The position numbers were made by a program, and so were the translations under genes. A stretch of 64,000 nt of DNA, taken from Nemophila menziesii (Eukaryota > Streptophyta > Magnoliopsida > Boraginales > Hydrophyllaceae). Below the pieces are notes generated by a model. It ran no database searches. It was given only the letters and a program-made list of their open reading frames with translations, and had not been told where the DNA came from. Where the stretch lies: assembly GCA_029959085.1 (NCBI GenBank), contig JARWIR010000017.1, forward strand, positions 20,015,507 through 20,079,506. The letters are read 5' to 3'. Numbering within the stretch: the stretch's first letter is position 1; every line of letters begins with the position of its first letter. Shown here piece after piece: positions 23,340 through 33,942 of the stretch.

Positions 23340-23522
23340 AAAATGTGTTGTCCCATCGAATTATATTGGGAAATAGCCATAATGTGTTGTTACATCAAGA
23401 TAACTTGTGCACTACTTATATAATGTGTTGTCCCATCTAGAATCTAATAGTGTGTTGTTCCATCTAGAATCTAATAGTGTGTTGTTCCATCGAAAATCTA
23501 ATAATGTGTTGTACCATGAAGA
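23340..23522 (+). repeat. 27-bp tandem repeat upstream of the transposase gene
   Basis: At least four units of the type AATAGTGTGTTGTTCCATCT lie between 23420 and 23520, with two looser copies further left. They are about 120-300 bp upstream of the transposase ATG. Confidence 0.8.
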
Positions 23523-23645
23523 TTCTTTTTTCATGAAAACATGTGAAATCTTGCCCTATAAATATAACCTTCAATCTCATAATGTAACCACACAATTCAA
23601 TCTCATTTGCATAGCTTTTCAATCTTCTCTCGTTTATACTTCGAT

Positions 23646-24944
23646 ATGGCTCCTAAACGTGTCCCCAAGTTTAGTTTTCGCCAAAAAACACCACTTTCAA
23701 ACGAAATCGAAACTGACGAGGAGTTCGAGATGTTGTTACAAGTTCAAGAGTTATTCATTCAAGAGCAAGAAGCATCCAAAGTACATGGAGGCTCTGTTGT
23801 CGGTCGTAGAACTATTGATCGAGATAGGCATGCAGGCCATGTAAGACTCTATAATGATTACTTTGCACCTACACCAACATATCCTGAGACGTATTTTCGT
23901 AGGAGGTTTCGCATGAGTAGTAGACTTTTTCGCAGAATTCATGCCGCGGTTGAAGCGCATGACCCATATTTTGTCCAGAGCCCAAATGCTGCCCATATAA
24001 TGGGATGTTCATCTTTGCAAAAAGTCACAGCTGCAATGAAAATGCTTGCATATGGATCAAGTGCAGATTCCATTGACGATGGGTTGCGGATGGCAGAAAG
24101 TACCATAATAGAATCATTACGAGCATTTGTAAAGGCAATAGTTGAACTATTCTCAGATGAATACATGAGAACACCAACTGCAGAGGATACTGCCAGAATT
24201 CTTGAATACAACAAAGAAAGAGGTTTTCCTGGTATGTTGGGAAGCATAGACTGCATGCACTGGAAATGGAAAAATTGCCCAAAGCGTAGAAGTGGTGTCT
24301 TTTCTGGACATAAGAAAGAGCCAACTGTCATACTAGAAGCGGTGGCCACACATGATCTCTGGATATGGCACTCCTTTTTCGGCTTACCAGGTTCGTGTAA
24401 TGATATAAATGTTCTTAATAGATCACATGTTTTTGACGATCTGGCGCATGGGCGAACCCCTACAACTAATTATGAAGTTAATGGACATAATTATAACATG
24501 GGTTACTATCTTGCTGATGGTATATATCCAAAGTGGGCAACCTTCGTCAAAGCCTTATCGGCACCACAAGGTCAGAAGAACAAATATTTTGTTGAGTGCC
24601 ATCATGCAGCCAGGAAGGACATTGAACGTGCATTTGGGGTCCTCCAAATTCAATTTGCTATCATCAGAAACCCTTCTAGGTTTTGGGATATGTCAACCAT
24701 GAAACTAATCATGTCTGCTTGCATAATAATACACAATATGATAGTTGAAGATCAAGGCGGTGTTGATAACTACGATTCAGACTATGATGTTGGCGAGAGT
24801 TCAAATTCCGCAATCCCAAGGGATCATACAAGAGACACTAATGAATTTTTAGATGCGCGTTATCACATTGAAAACAGACAAATGCATCTCCAACTACAAG
24901 CAGATCTCATTGAGCACCAGTGGACATGTCATGGAAACGAGTAA
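23646..24944 (+). CDS. PIF/Harbinger DDE transposase
   Basis: An intact 432-residue ORF without introns. The ATG chosen opens MAPKRVPKF; upstream in-frame codons are non-ATG. The DDE triad is visible: D202 in GSIDCMHWKW, D253 in GSCNDINVLNRS and E327 in DIERAFGVLQ, with family-typical spacing. The N-terminal part is the usual helical region with an FRRRFRMSSRLFRRI segment that contributes to DNA binding. The protein catalyses cut-and-paste transposition and, in characterised PIF/Harbinger elements, needs the partner Myb-like protein for nuclear import and end binding. That partner is encoded convergently 230 bp downstream. No stop, frameshift or missing catalytic residue is seen. Confidence 0.95.
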   Translation: MAPKRVPKFSFRQKTPLSNEIETDEEFEMLLQVQELFIQEQEASKVHGGSVVGRRTIDRDRHAGHVRLYNDYFAPTPTYPETYFRRRFRMSSRLFRRIHAAVEAHDPYFVQSPNAAHIMGCSSLQKVTAAMKMLAYGSSADSIDDGLRMAESTIIESLRAFVKAIVELFSDEYMRTPTAEDTARILEYNKERGFPGMLGSIDCMHWKWKNCPKRRSGVFSGHKKEPTVILEAVATHDLWIWHSFFGLPGSCNDINVLNRSHVFDDLAHGRTPTTNYEVNGHNYNMGYYLADGIYPKWATFVKALSAPQGQKNKYFVECHHAARKDIERAFGVLQIQFAIIRNPSRFWDMSTMKLIMSACIIIHNMIVEDQGGVDNYDSDYDVGESSNSAIPRDHTRDTNEFLDARYHIENRQMHLQLQADLIEHQWTCHGNE

Positions 24945-25173
24945 AATCGTTTTGTGTTTTTATGTATGGTTTCTTTCTTCACTTTACCTTCCATCTTTTT
25001 TCCATGTTTTCGAACTTTGTCTTTTATTGTTTTTCGAATTGTATGATCTTAATTAAGAAATTGCATGTTTTCCATATCAAATAATTAAGAAAAAGATAAT
25101 ACATAATAAAATAACGTAGTCTAAACATTACATAATTCAGATACTAAACTAAAAGTAATGATAAAACAATAGA

Positions 25174-26174
25174 TCAACTATTTTGGTGTTTTTCAATAAT
25201 CTCGTATTGTTTGGCTATCCAAAATGCTTTCAAGTGTGGTTCCATGTTTGTCATATCCAAGGTCATAATCTCATGTTCTCGCTCAATTGCTGCTTCTTTC
25301 TTTTTCTCCTCAAGCTCCCATACCCTGATTTCAGCTACACGTTGAATACTTTGTACAATCGACAACGCTTCTGATCCACTTGCATTACGCTTTCCCCGTT
25401 TAGCTTTTTCTTTATCAGCATTTCTTCCACTTGGTCTCGGCATGGTTCCATAAAGAATTTCCTCCGTATCGTTATCATCATCAATATCTATAGCCCCCGG
25501 AGTACTATCTTTATTTGCTTTTGCTTTTTTCTTACTCTCGCAATGCCACTTTTCTGACTGTCTCAATACACGCCAACAATGTTCAAACCCAAACTTAGGT
25601 GGTATATACCTTTGTGCATATAGTGCTTTGGCATCATCAACCTGAATTAAACAATAATCTTGTTACATGAACATAAAATATAATAACAATAATAATTTAT
25701 TAATTTAAATAATCAAAATACCTTATCTTGTTCAGTTTTCCCACTTTGGTTCAAAGTTTGCATTTGAGTATAACAGCTGACAAATTGATTTACCAATTTA
25801 GTGATAGTCCCAAATCGCGTCTGGAGGGATCGAAATGAACGAGTGCTTTCGAATTCCTTGTGATTATTGTAATGATCAATAATCTTTTCCCAATATCCTT
25901 TTAACGTTTGATCGGTTCCAGTTATTCCGTCGTCACTAACAGTCAACCATGACTTGCAGAGTTGTATATCTTCTTCGATATCAAAATTTTTTTGTTTACG
26001 TATAGCAGACGTCATTTCTTTTCCTCGTGATTTTGGAGCAGATGTCTTTTCTTTTCCTTTGGGTTGTGGTTGGGAACTTGGCTGGGGACTTGACTCATGT
26101 GTCTTTTCATTTTGTTCGAACATAGTAATATCATCTAAACTTTGATCCTCCTCAAAATAATTTTGATAATTCAT
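25174..26174 (-). CDS. Harbinger Myb/SANT-like accessory protein (NAM-associated C-terminus)
   Basis: Two exons, 25722-26174 and 25174-25641, join at a clean GT-AG intron to give 306 residues. An acidic, S/P/Q-rich N-terminus is followed by a trihelix/SANT-like domain (about residues 60-135) with the spaced tryptophans of EEDIQLCKSWL and LKGYWEKI. The C-terminal half has a basic stretch and a predicted coiled-coil segment (WELEEKKKEAAIEREHE). This matches the ORF1/Myb protein of plant PIF/Harbinger elements, which binds subterminal DNA and assists the transposase. It lies convergent with the transposase gene. No disabling mutation is seen. Confidence 0.9.
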
Positions 26175-26563
26175 TAAACCTATATATTATTTATTAACTA
26201 ATTAGAATTTAAATAAATAATATCTAATGAGTATAATAAATTTTTATTGGTACTTGTATTATAAAAAAAATAAAAAAAAATATGTATAAATTTTATATAT
26301 ATATATGTATATCTTAACAAATAATAAAAAAGAAATATTATAAAAAAGAAATATTATAAAAAATTATAAAAAACTAAAATTAAATTGGTCTAAACATTTG
26401 TGTCTTTCTTTGATGGACCTTTTCTCCTTTTTTTTGGACGTGGGCTTTAAAGGATTTATATTGCAATTTCAAATTAATTTTTAAAGCACTAAAAAAACTA
26501 CCTACCTCACATATATATATATCCATTAAGCAGAAGGTTAAATAAAATAGAAAACCACACCTT

Positions 26564-26637
26564 CAATTTGGGTTCTCCTCTGCAAAATCAATATCACGGT
26601 CAATTTGGGTTCTCCTCTGCAAAATCAATATCACGGC
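26564..26637 (+). repeat. 37-bp tandem duplication in the Harbinger right arm
   Basis: Two nearly perfect units starting CAATTTGGGTTCTCCTCTGC, with a third partial unit to about 26658. On the minus strand this is upstream of the Myb-like gene, so it may lie in its promoter or leader. Confidence 0.85.
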
Positions 26638-27103
26638 CTCCTCTGCAAAATCCCTCTTTTATTTTTCTTCCTTTTGAAGATCTCTGCAAATCAATTATAA
26701 ATCAAGGTAAGTATTTAAATTTTGCAATTATAATCTTAAAATAAGGTCATGAATCGATATTAATATTAAAAAAATTGAATTTTTACCTTCAAATATTCTT
26801 CTCCACAGTATTTGTTTTCAGATTTTTTTCTACAATTTTTTCTGATTTCTTTCTGAATTCTGTTTGTTCAATTTAATTTGGGTGTAGTTTTATAGGCAAT
26901 TTCTCCAACGGCTATAAATATAGCCGTTAGAATTTTTACCGCGTCAAAAGAAATGCAATGGAGGAGAGTTGATATACTGTGTGGTTTTTGTAGGGCCCAT
27001 TATTTGCTGCATCTGCTGGAGAGAGCAAAATTGCTCTTTTACGCTATATTTTGAATTTTATAGCGTTTAAGTAAGTATAGTGCATCTGCTGGAGATGGTC
27101 TAA

Positions 27104-27935
27104 ATAACTTGTTGTTTAATTTTAATTTTACTTCATGGCGTAAAAATCAATAATATTTACCTCAGCTAGAGTTTTGGAAAAGTAAATAGGATGAGAAGCT
27201 CGCATAGTGTCTAATATAGCCCAATACCCAAGGGATTCATCAAAGTCTTCACCTCCACCTTCATCATTATCAAGAATTGCAACCTCGTACTGTTAAACAA
27301 AGTATATGTAAAAGCGGTTTCACAAACATTGTGAGAAAAGGATGAAGGTTCATTACCTCTTCATAATAATTTCCAACCTCATCTTTATCATAATCGCCAT
27401 CATCAAAATCACCATCTTCCTCGTAAAAAATCCCAAAATCTAGTTCTGTTTGACAATGGTTCATTTTTGCTAACAATTTATAATGTATCAAGACCGGTAA
27501 TAATTTGCTACATTGAGTTCAAAATTAATTAAATATTCAAATACATGTCATTAACATTTAGAAAAAAAATTAGAATCAGTATATGTAAATAATTACATAT
27601 TAGTCAAAGTTTCTGAAAGAATAAATATCAAGTTCAACCGTACCACAACATTTTCGTTTGGTGTTAGTGCTTTCAATATGTCTTCGTCATACTATACTTG
27701 AAAGTATATATCTGAAAACAATTTCCAAAACTAATAAGTATTTGAGTTTGTACTTCATATGAAAGTTACAAAAGCATGACAAAATATTTGTGTCTTACTT
27801 TCTCATTTATCTCTAAAATAAAGAAAATCTGGCAAGAAAATATTTCATATAGTTGATCACTCACCATTCCTGAAAACATAAGAGCTATTTTTCTATTAAC
27901 CTAAATAAACATTGCAAACCACATCACCTGTCTCA
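27104..27935 (-). pseudogene. Possible orphan exons of an unrecognised gene
   Basis: On the minus strand, an exon ending NYYEE at about 27357 (start ATG near 27464, opening MNHCQTELDFG) can be joined by GT-AG to 27160-27293. That exon encodes YEVAILDNDEGGGEDFDES and then GYWAILDTMRASHPIYFSKT, ending at a good donor. Another candidate exon (YDEDILKALTPNENV) lies near 27620-27700. The style is that of an acidic host protein, not a transposon. The Harbinger element begins where the next exon would be expected. I do not recognise the family; it may be a gene interrupted by the transposon, or a fragment. Confidence 0.35.
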
Positions 27936-27939
27936 TAAC

Positions 27940-28775
27940 TGTTGAAATTAATAAGAGAAATTAAATTGGTCATGCATGAACGAAAACGAATTAAAGCTCA
28001 CTAATGGTCAATGTAGTAAAAGGTTTTAAAGTTACATGTATTAAAGTTTTGAGAAGTTGTCGGGTTCCCCACATCGGTTGACTAAAGGAGAATAAATCAT
28101 ACTCACACACGACCCAACATCGGCTATGTCGACGACGGTGCAACAAACTGAGTCATGGCATGACGTGGAGTGGATACGTTGGCCCCCTTGCTAAGAAAAT
28201 TGTCCATGTTCATGCCTAGTTATAAGGTTTCAAATATGTTGGCCCCTTGCTAAGAAATGCGTCCAGTTTCATGCTTGGTTATAAGGTATCAAATACATTG
28301 GTCCCTTGCTAATAAGTACGTTTAGGTTCATGCTTCGTTATAAGGTATCAAATACGTTGACCCATTTCTAAGAAATGCATCCAGGTTCATGCATATAGAT
28401 TAATGCATTGATGGAGATTATTTTATGGAGAAGGCTCTTTGGTGGCTATATATACCATTCCTTCTCCTTTCATTTGAGAGACCACCAACAATAAAAAAAC
28501 CATATGAACCCAATCAGATTTGTGAGTGTACACATATGATAGATATAATAGTTATTTGATGAGGAACGATCAACGAATACACAATATAGCACCCCGTCTG
28601 TACTGAAAATCGTTGTTAAGAAAGTGATCAATTCACTCTATTACAAATGTCTGCTTTGCATTGTACTTTTACTATATATTTTTATACTTGTTGTAAGTTT
28701 TAAAATCAAAATGTGAGTTTTAGTAATATATACAAATTATTATTAAATTCCGGTTCTAGTCCATTATTTCCAACA
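27940..28775 (+). repeat. Left LTR of the non-coding retrotransposon
   Basis: Parallel to 32998-33792 throughout. It contains four 60-bp units (starting about 28173, 28234, 28293, 28352; core GTTGGCCCCTTGCTAAGAAA); the right LTR has three. Confidence 0.88.
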
Positions 28776-29562
28776 ATTTAAGACCGACTTTAATGTATGT
28801 TTTTAAATAATAGTTGCATCCGGATTAAATGCGAATCTTACCAGATAAGAAGGGAAAATTAAGGCGATAATGATCGAAGTGATTTACATGAATATGGAGT
28901 CTGATCATGGGAACACCAACACACTTATGCACCAACAACAATATTTTTGTGAATTCGATGAACGAACACGACCACTTGTGAAATTCAGCCACGACTATAT
29001 TTGAATTTTTTTAAGTTTCCCTCGCAATATTTTGGGCCTTTCCTTTAAGTGTATTAGGATTAAAATCTGGTTTCCCGGTGGAGGGATAATAATCATCATA
29101 TAGTAAGATAATTATGACCAAGGGACCCTGTTATTTTAAAACACTTTTTCTAAATATATATGATTATATTTATGAGTATTTTATTACGTGTCATGACAAT
29201 ATTTAACATGTTTTGTTTAAAATTAATAAAGGGCTAAATACTTTAATATTTACACCTACTAACATAATTGATACTTTTGTCAAATGTCTATAATACATAA
29301 AGAGAAAATCGTGTTAATGAACTTTAGATTCATGGCCACTAAGAGAAACAATTGTTAGAACTAGTATCCGAATCTGGGAACAACTAGATAGAGGTCAAGA
29401 GACTTGGGGGTAGAGAATATAGGTCCACTATCTTATAAATTATTGTGAAATAATAGGACTGTATATGAACATAGAACCTCTTACGCACCTCGTTAAAATG
29501 GCATAACTAAATAAATGAGTAGATATTTTAATTTCGATGAATGCCATGTTAACACGTTCAGG
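28776..29562. other. Internal non-coding part of the retrotransposon, left of the solo LTR
   Basis: No gag or pol reading on either strand. Ends at the GTTGT target duplicate of the inserted solo LTR. Confidence 0.6.
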
Positions 29563-29567
29563 GTTGT

Positions 29568-30120
29568 TGATGTCTCCATATTTTTGATAGAATAATCTAG
29601 CCACGAGATATCGTTTTAGGTTCATTATATACTTAGTTGATGGATTTTTCCTTGTTATTTGATATTTTCTCGTTTCTTGCCTAGATTTGGAGATTTGTTA
29701 CTTTTAGAGCATTTTGGGTGTAATTTGTGTGTTAAGTGTGAATCTATTGGGTACAAGGATAGTATTAGATGCCAAAGCATGGATACGAAGTTGAAAAAAG
29801 GAGATAAAATAAGAAAAGCAAGAGTAAAGGATTAAAGAAACCCTTTTCAGAAAGTGCAAGAGCTCTTGGCCAAATTTAGAAAGTGAATTGTTCGAGATGC
29901 CATGTGAGATTGACAAATAATATAGAGGATCCCTTTTATATCCAGATATTATTTAAGTTAGGAATGCGTGTCTTCTGACAATCAGTGATTTAGAGTTGTA
30001 ACGAAGAATTCATTAATTTTACATCTGTTGTGGGTCAAACTAGTATACTTTTTATGGAAAACGTGTTTGGGTTGGATTTAGGTCACTTGAATCTGTCCCA
30101 TGACCCAAAAAACGTCCATG

Positions 30121-30181
<61 letters not shown>

Positions 30182-31138
30182 TAGTATTTGACATTAGAAA
30201 CATGTCATTTCCATTCCACTAAGCAACCGTTATGAGAATTAGAAAGCATGTTGACCTAGAGAGGAAGCAACAGAGTTGGAGTATCACAACATCAATTATG
30301 CATTTCTTTGTCTCTATCATTAGGGTAATTAGCTTTATATATTTGGCTTAACTATAAATCTAAAGTTTTTATTCTTTAGTTTTATTATGCATTAAATTTC
30401 CCATATCTTGGGTTTGCACTTTATTTAACCCTTAATTTATTATTATGCTATTTAATATAATTTGGGATATCATTACAATTGAGTTTAGAATTTATTTATA
30501 ATTGTATTATGAATGATTTTAATTAAACTTGATAAAGCCTTTACACCTCTAGTTTTAACTAAGTAACCTATACTGTCACTTTGACAGGGGAGTGGGGAGG
30601 TTAAGTACGGAAACAATTCATAATCGTTTCGTGTGCGGTAGTGATACTGGCAGGCTTGCCTAATTAGATAATCACTAGGGTTTAAATTAACCACCAATCA
30701 TTGTGTAGGATCCCCTTACCCAAGTCCCCTAATAGTGTTGAGGTTGCCTTCTAAGCTACCCTGATGGGAGTTAGAAGGATTATAGAATCTCGACTATTTA
30801 TATGAGCTCAATTCACCCTTATAATTAGTATAGCGACTCAGTAAGATAGGCGAGTCCTTTCAACACTAAGCTATTATACTTTGCATTCTTCGTTTAGTTA
30901 TTAGAAAACAAAATAAATATTCATCTTTGTTTTATGCCGTTTAATATAAGAAATTAAGACCATCTACGCTTCTCTTAAATGCAAGCCTGAATATAACTAC
31001 CTAAATCCCTGAGTACGACCTTTTACTTACTTACTATTACCTGCGAAAATCCATGCACTTGCGGGTAATTCCTCGTGGTTCTTCCAAGGTGTGTGTGCTT
31101 TTATTTATTGTTATTTTATCATATTCGGGTCCCCACCA
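29568..31138 (+). mobile_element. Solo LTR, TGATGTCTCC family (1571 bp)
   Basis: The copy starts TGATGTCTCC and ends GTCCCCACCA, flanked by perfect GTTGT duplicates at 29563-29567 and 31139-31143. There is no internal region, so it is a solo LTR formed by recombination between two LTRs. It sits inside the non-coding retrotransposon and is therefore younger. It carries an (AC)n(AT)n microsatellite at 30122-30182. Confidence 0.92.
30122..30182 (+). repeat. (AC)n(AT)n compound microsatellite
   Basis: About 17 AC units followed by about 13 AT units, inside the solo LTR. Confidence 0.9.
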
Positions 31139-31143
31139 GTTGT

Positions 31144-31976
31144 CTATACGTTGGGCGAAGAGGTAATAAAAATATGTTAGGTTCTTAATAGGCTAACCCA
31201 TAAGATTATAGTTAAAACCTTTATATTATTGAAAGATAGTTGACCTAACCTACCTGGACTTTAAAAGTTAACTGTAAATTTTAGCTATATCATATAGATT
31301 CCTAATTTTATGCGATAAGTTGTATATGTGAATCTCAAAATGCATAAGTATATTTGTGAATATGCTTACCTTAATTAATATTGCTTATTGTTGGTGTTAT
31401 TATATGCTTGTTATAACTCACATGTTAAGTATACTAGCAATAATATACCTTTCTAGTATGCATTCCTTTAACTATTAGATTATCCTTGATAATGAACCCA
31501 TAAGGAGTAGATGCATAGAATAGGGTCCTGTCTTGGACCAAACATTATCACTCTTCATCACTGAGGATATCCCCATAGAGATGCTAAGAGATAGTAGCAT
31601 GATCTCGTATCGAGGAAAGAACAAAAGATGTTTGATGAGACTATTAGTAGATGATAGCTTTGGTAAGAAGCCATTAATAGTGAAATATAATCTAATATCA
31701 AACATATGGTTTAAAGGATTTGTAAGTTGGTAGTAAAATACCTAATAGCAACTGAATTTATAAATTGAGAACTGATTATTCAAAAGGAAAATTTAAGGAT
31801 AAGTTAATTAAGGTTTCATCCAAAAGAATGGTTTACTCAAGATAATGGTCTTAGAGAAGTCGTGGAGGATAAAGTTAAAACCCATTGAGAAAGGATATAT
31901 GGAGAACGAGCCCATATGTTTCAGTATATTTCATCCCTATGAAATACAAAATGCATATGAATTTATACCTCTTAGT
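31144..31976. other. Internal non-coding part of the retrotransposon, right of the solo LTR
   Basis: A 66-codon plus ORF at 31533-31733 is present but has no recognisable domain, and nothing continues it. Otherwise no signal. Confidence 0.5.
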
Positions 31977-32640
31977 GAGTTCATAGCCTTATCAAGACAA
32001 ACTTGATGAATCAACATACACTAGCTAAAGCCTAAGTTTAGGAAATCTAAATGAATTCATAACCATTAGATGGTAGTCTTGTTGAGATGGACATGGTGAA
32101 TTAACCGACTATTGACTAAAGGCTGAGTTTGAGAACTCTTAATGAGTCCATAGCCATTAAATGGTAGTCCTGTTGAGATGTAGATAAATTCAACAATTGT
32201 AGACTAAAAGCTGAGTTTGAGAACACTTGATGAATTCATAACCATTAAATGGTAATCCTATTGAGACAGACGTGATGAATTCATCGGCGATTGACTAAAG
32301 ATTGAGTTTGAGAAATTTTAATGAATTCATAACCATTAAATGTTAGTCTTGTTGAGATGGGCATGATGAATTCACCAACTATTGACTTAAGAATGAGTCA
32401 CATCTTTAGTGAATCCATAGCCAAGTAGGACGATCCTAGTTAGAATAAACTTCATGAATACATTAAGTATAAGTCTTATCGCTTAATAAATTCATAGCCT
32501 AAGAGGGGAGCTCCTGGTGAGAAATAATTTAATGAATCGATTAAGATTGACTCTTTTCCATTAAGAATTTGTAGCCTAATTAGTCAGTCCTAGTGAGAAC
32601 AAATATAATGAATTCAACAATACATGATGAGGTTGAGCTA
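31977..32640 (+). repeat. Degenerate 76-91-bp tandem array inside the retrotransposon
   Basis: Units start at about 31977, 32053, 32143, 32232, 32323, 32411, 32489 and 32565, each opening GA(A/G)TTCATA(A/G)CC and carrying TGTTGAGA and GACTAAAG-like blocks. The central four units are most similar and near 90 bp; the outer ones are shorter. They are not consistently open in any frame. Confidence 0.85.
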
Positions 32641-32997
32641 TATTTCTCTTAGTGATCTCAAGAGCCCAGATGGGTAGTATAATAGAAATTCTTGAAGGTT
32701 ACCTATGTGAGTGTGAAGGTGGTGATCGCCTTCTATACACAGGCTGTTTAATTAGATCACTCATGAGAAACATTGTGAGTATCATAAAATTTGTAAAAAG
32801 AAGTGGGTAAAGTATGTGTTGTGAGAGTCTCGATCGAAGAACATCAAGTTCAAGAGTACGTTCACTTGACAGGTTTTTGTTACTGCCTCACTTCAGTGCG
32901 TGTCAATTCAAATAGAACGACGTTGTCGCTTGAGTACAATTCACCCATCACTTGGTCGCTTAGAATTACTTTTACTCCTAGTGACTAGGTGGGGGAT

Positions 32998-33792
32998 TGT
33001 TGGATTAAATAAAAGAAATTTCATTTGTCATGCATGTAAGAATAGTAATTAAAGCTCACTAATGCGTAGTGCAATAAAAGCTTTTAAAGGCATATGTATT
33101 AAAGTTTTGAGAAGATATTGGCTTTCCCATATTGACTAACTAATGGATAATAAAATACCCCACACATGGCCCGACACTGGTGACAACGAAGGCGACAACG
33201 GTGGAGCGACGAGGCGAGTCGAGTCGAGACATGACATGGCATGGATACATTGGCCCCTTTGCCAAGGAAATCATCCAGATCCATGCTTGGTTATAAAGTG
33301 TCAAATACTTTGATACCCATTCTAAAAAATGCATCCAGGTTCATGCCTGGTTATAAGGTGTCAAATACATAGGCTCCCTTGTTAAGAAATGCATCCAAGT
33401 TCATGCATGCTGGCTTTTTGGTGACTATATATACCAATCCTTCTCATTTCATTTGAGACACCACAAATAACAACAAACTTTTACGAGTTAGAGTTGAAAA
33501 ACAATAAATGAGAGTTTAGAGATTTTAATTTGCTTTTATGTGTGCACACATTTGACAAATGTAATAGTTATCTGATTAAGAGCGACCAGTGAAGGTACAA
33601 TTCAACACATTAGTTGTACCATCAATTGTTCTTAAGGTAGTCATCAACTCATACCCTGAGAAATATTCTAGTTTGTATTGTACTTATATTATGTTTATTT
33701 ATACTTGTTGTAAGTTGTAAAACTATGGTATTATTTTCAATAATATATATAATTTGTTGTTAAATTTTGGTTCTAATATGTTATTTCCAACA
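32998..33792 (+). repeat. Right LTR of the non-coding retrotransposon
   Basis: Begins TGTTGGATTAAATAAAAG after a polypurine tract and ends TTTCCAACA. Three 60-bp units start at about 33245, 33305 and 33366. Confidence 0.88.
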
Positions 33793-33942
33793 ATAATGCA
33801 TATATATATATATATATATATTATCACCTAACTAAGCCCGATTATAAAAATATTCTCTCTCTACGCTCTCAAGAAAAACTAGCCGTTATCAGCAAAAATT
33901 GCTTCTCACTTCAATCCAACGCCGGAGGCTCCTCCGGTCAAG

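Larger units (their letters stand above)
22818..27100 (+). mobile_element. PIF/Harbinger transposon, structurally intact (4283 bp)
   Basis: The first 19 bases GACCATCTCCAGCAGATGC are exactly repeated in inverse at the right end. Both sides are flanked by TAA (22815-22817 and 27101-27103), the TWA target typical of PIF/Harbinger. The two genes expected of an autonomous copy are both present and open: a DDE transposase (plus) and a Myb/SANT-like protein (minus), arranged convergently. An internal partial copy of the end motif lies at about 27006-27024. Subterminal tandem repeats occur at 22880-22985, 23340-23522 and 26564-26637. Confidence 0.93.
27940..33792 (+). mobile_element. Non-coding LTR retrotransposon with tandem repeats, host to a solo LTR
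   Basis: Two LTRs (27940-28775, 836 bp; 32998-33792, 795 bp) begin TGTTG and end TTCCAACA. A polypurine tract (AGGTGGGGGA, 32987-32996) directly precedes the right LTR. The flanking pentamers are ATAAC and ATAAT, a target duplication with one change. The interior (28776-29567 and 31139-32997 without the inserted solo LTR) has no gag or pol reading; no primer site of the usual Met-tRNA type is visible at 28776. It therefore looks like a non-autonomous large retrotransposon derivative moved by a partner's enzymes. Confidence 0.85.

Noticed and set aside
31533..31733. Coding remnant of the non-coding retrotransposon
   Set aside because: Sixty-six codons with no gag or pol similarity that I can see.
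31977..32640. CRISPR-like array
   Set aside because: The units are degenerate direct tandem repeats without unique spacers, in plant nuclear DNA.
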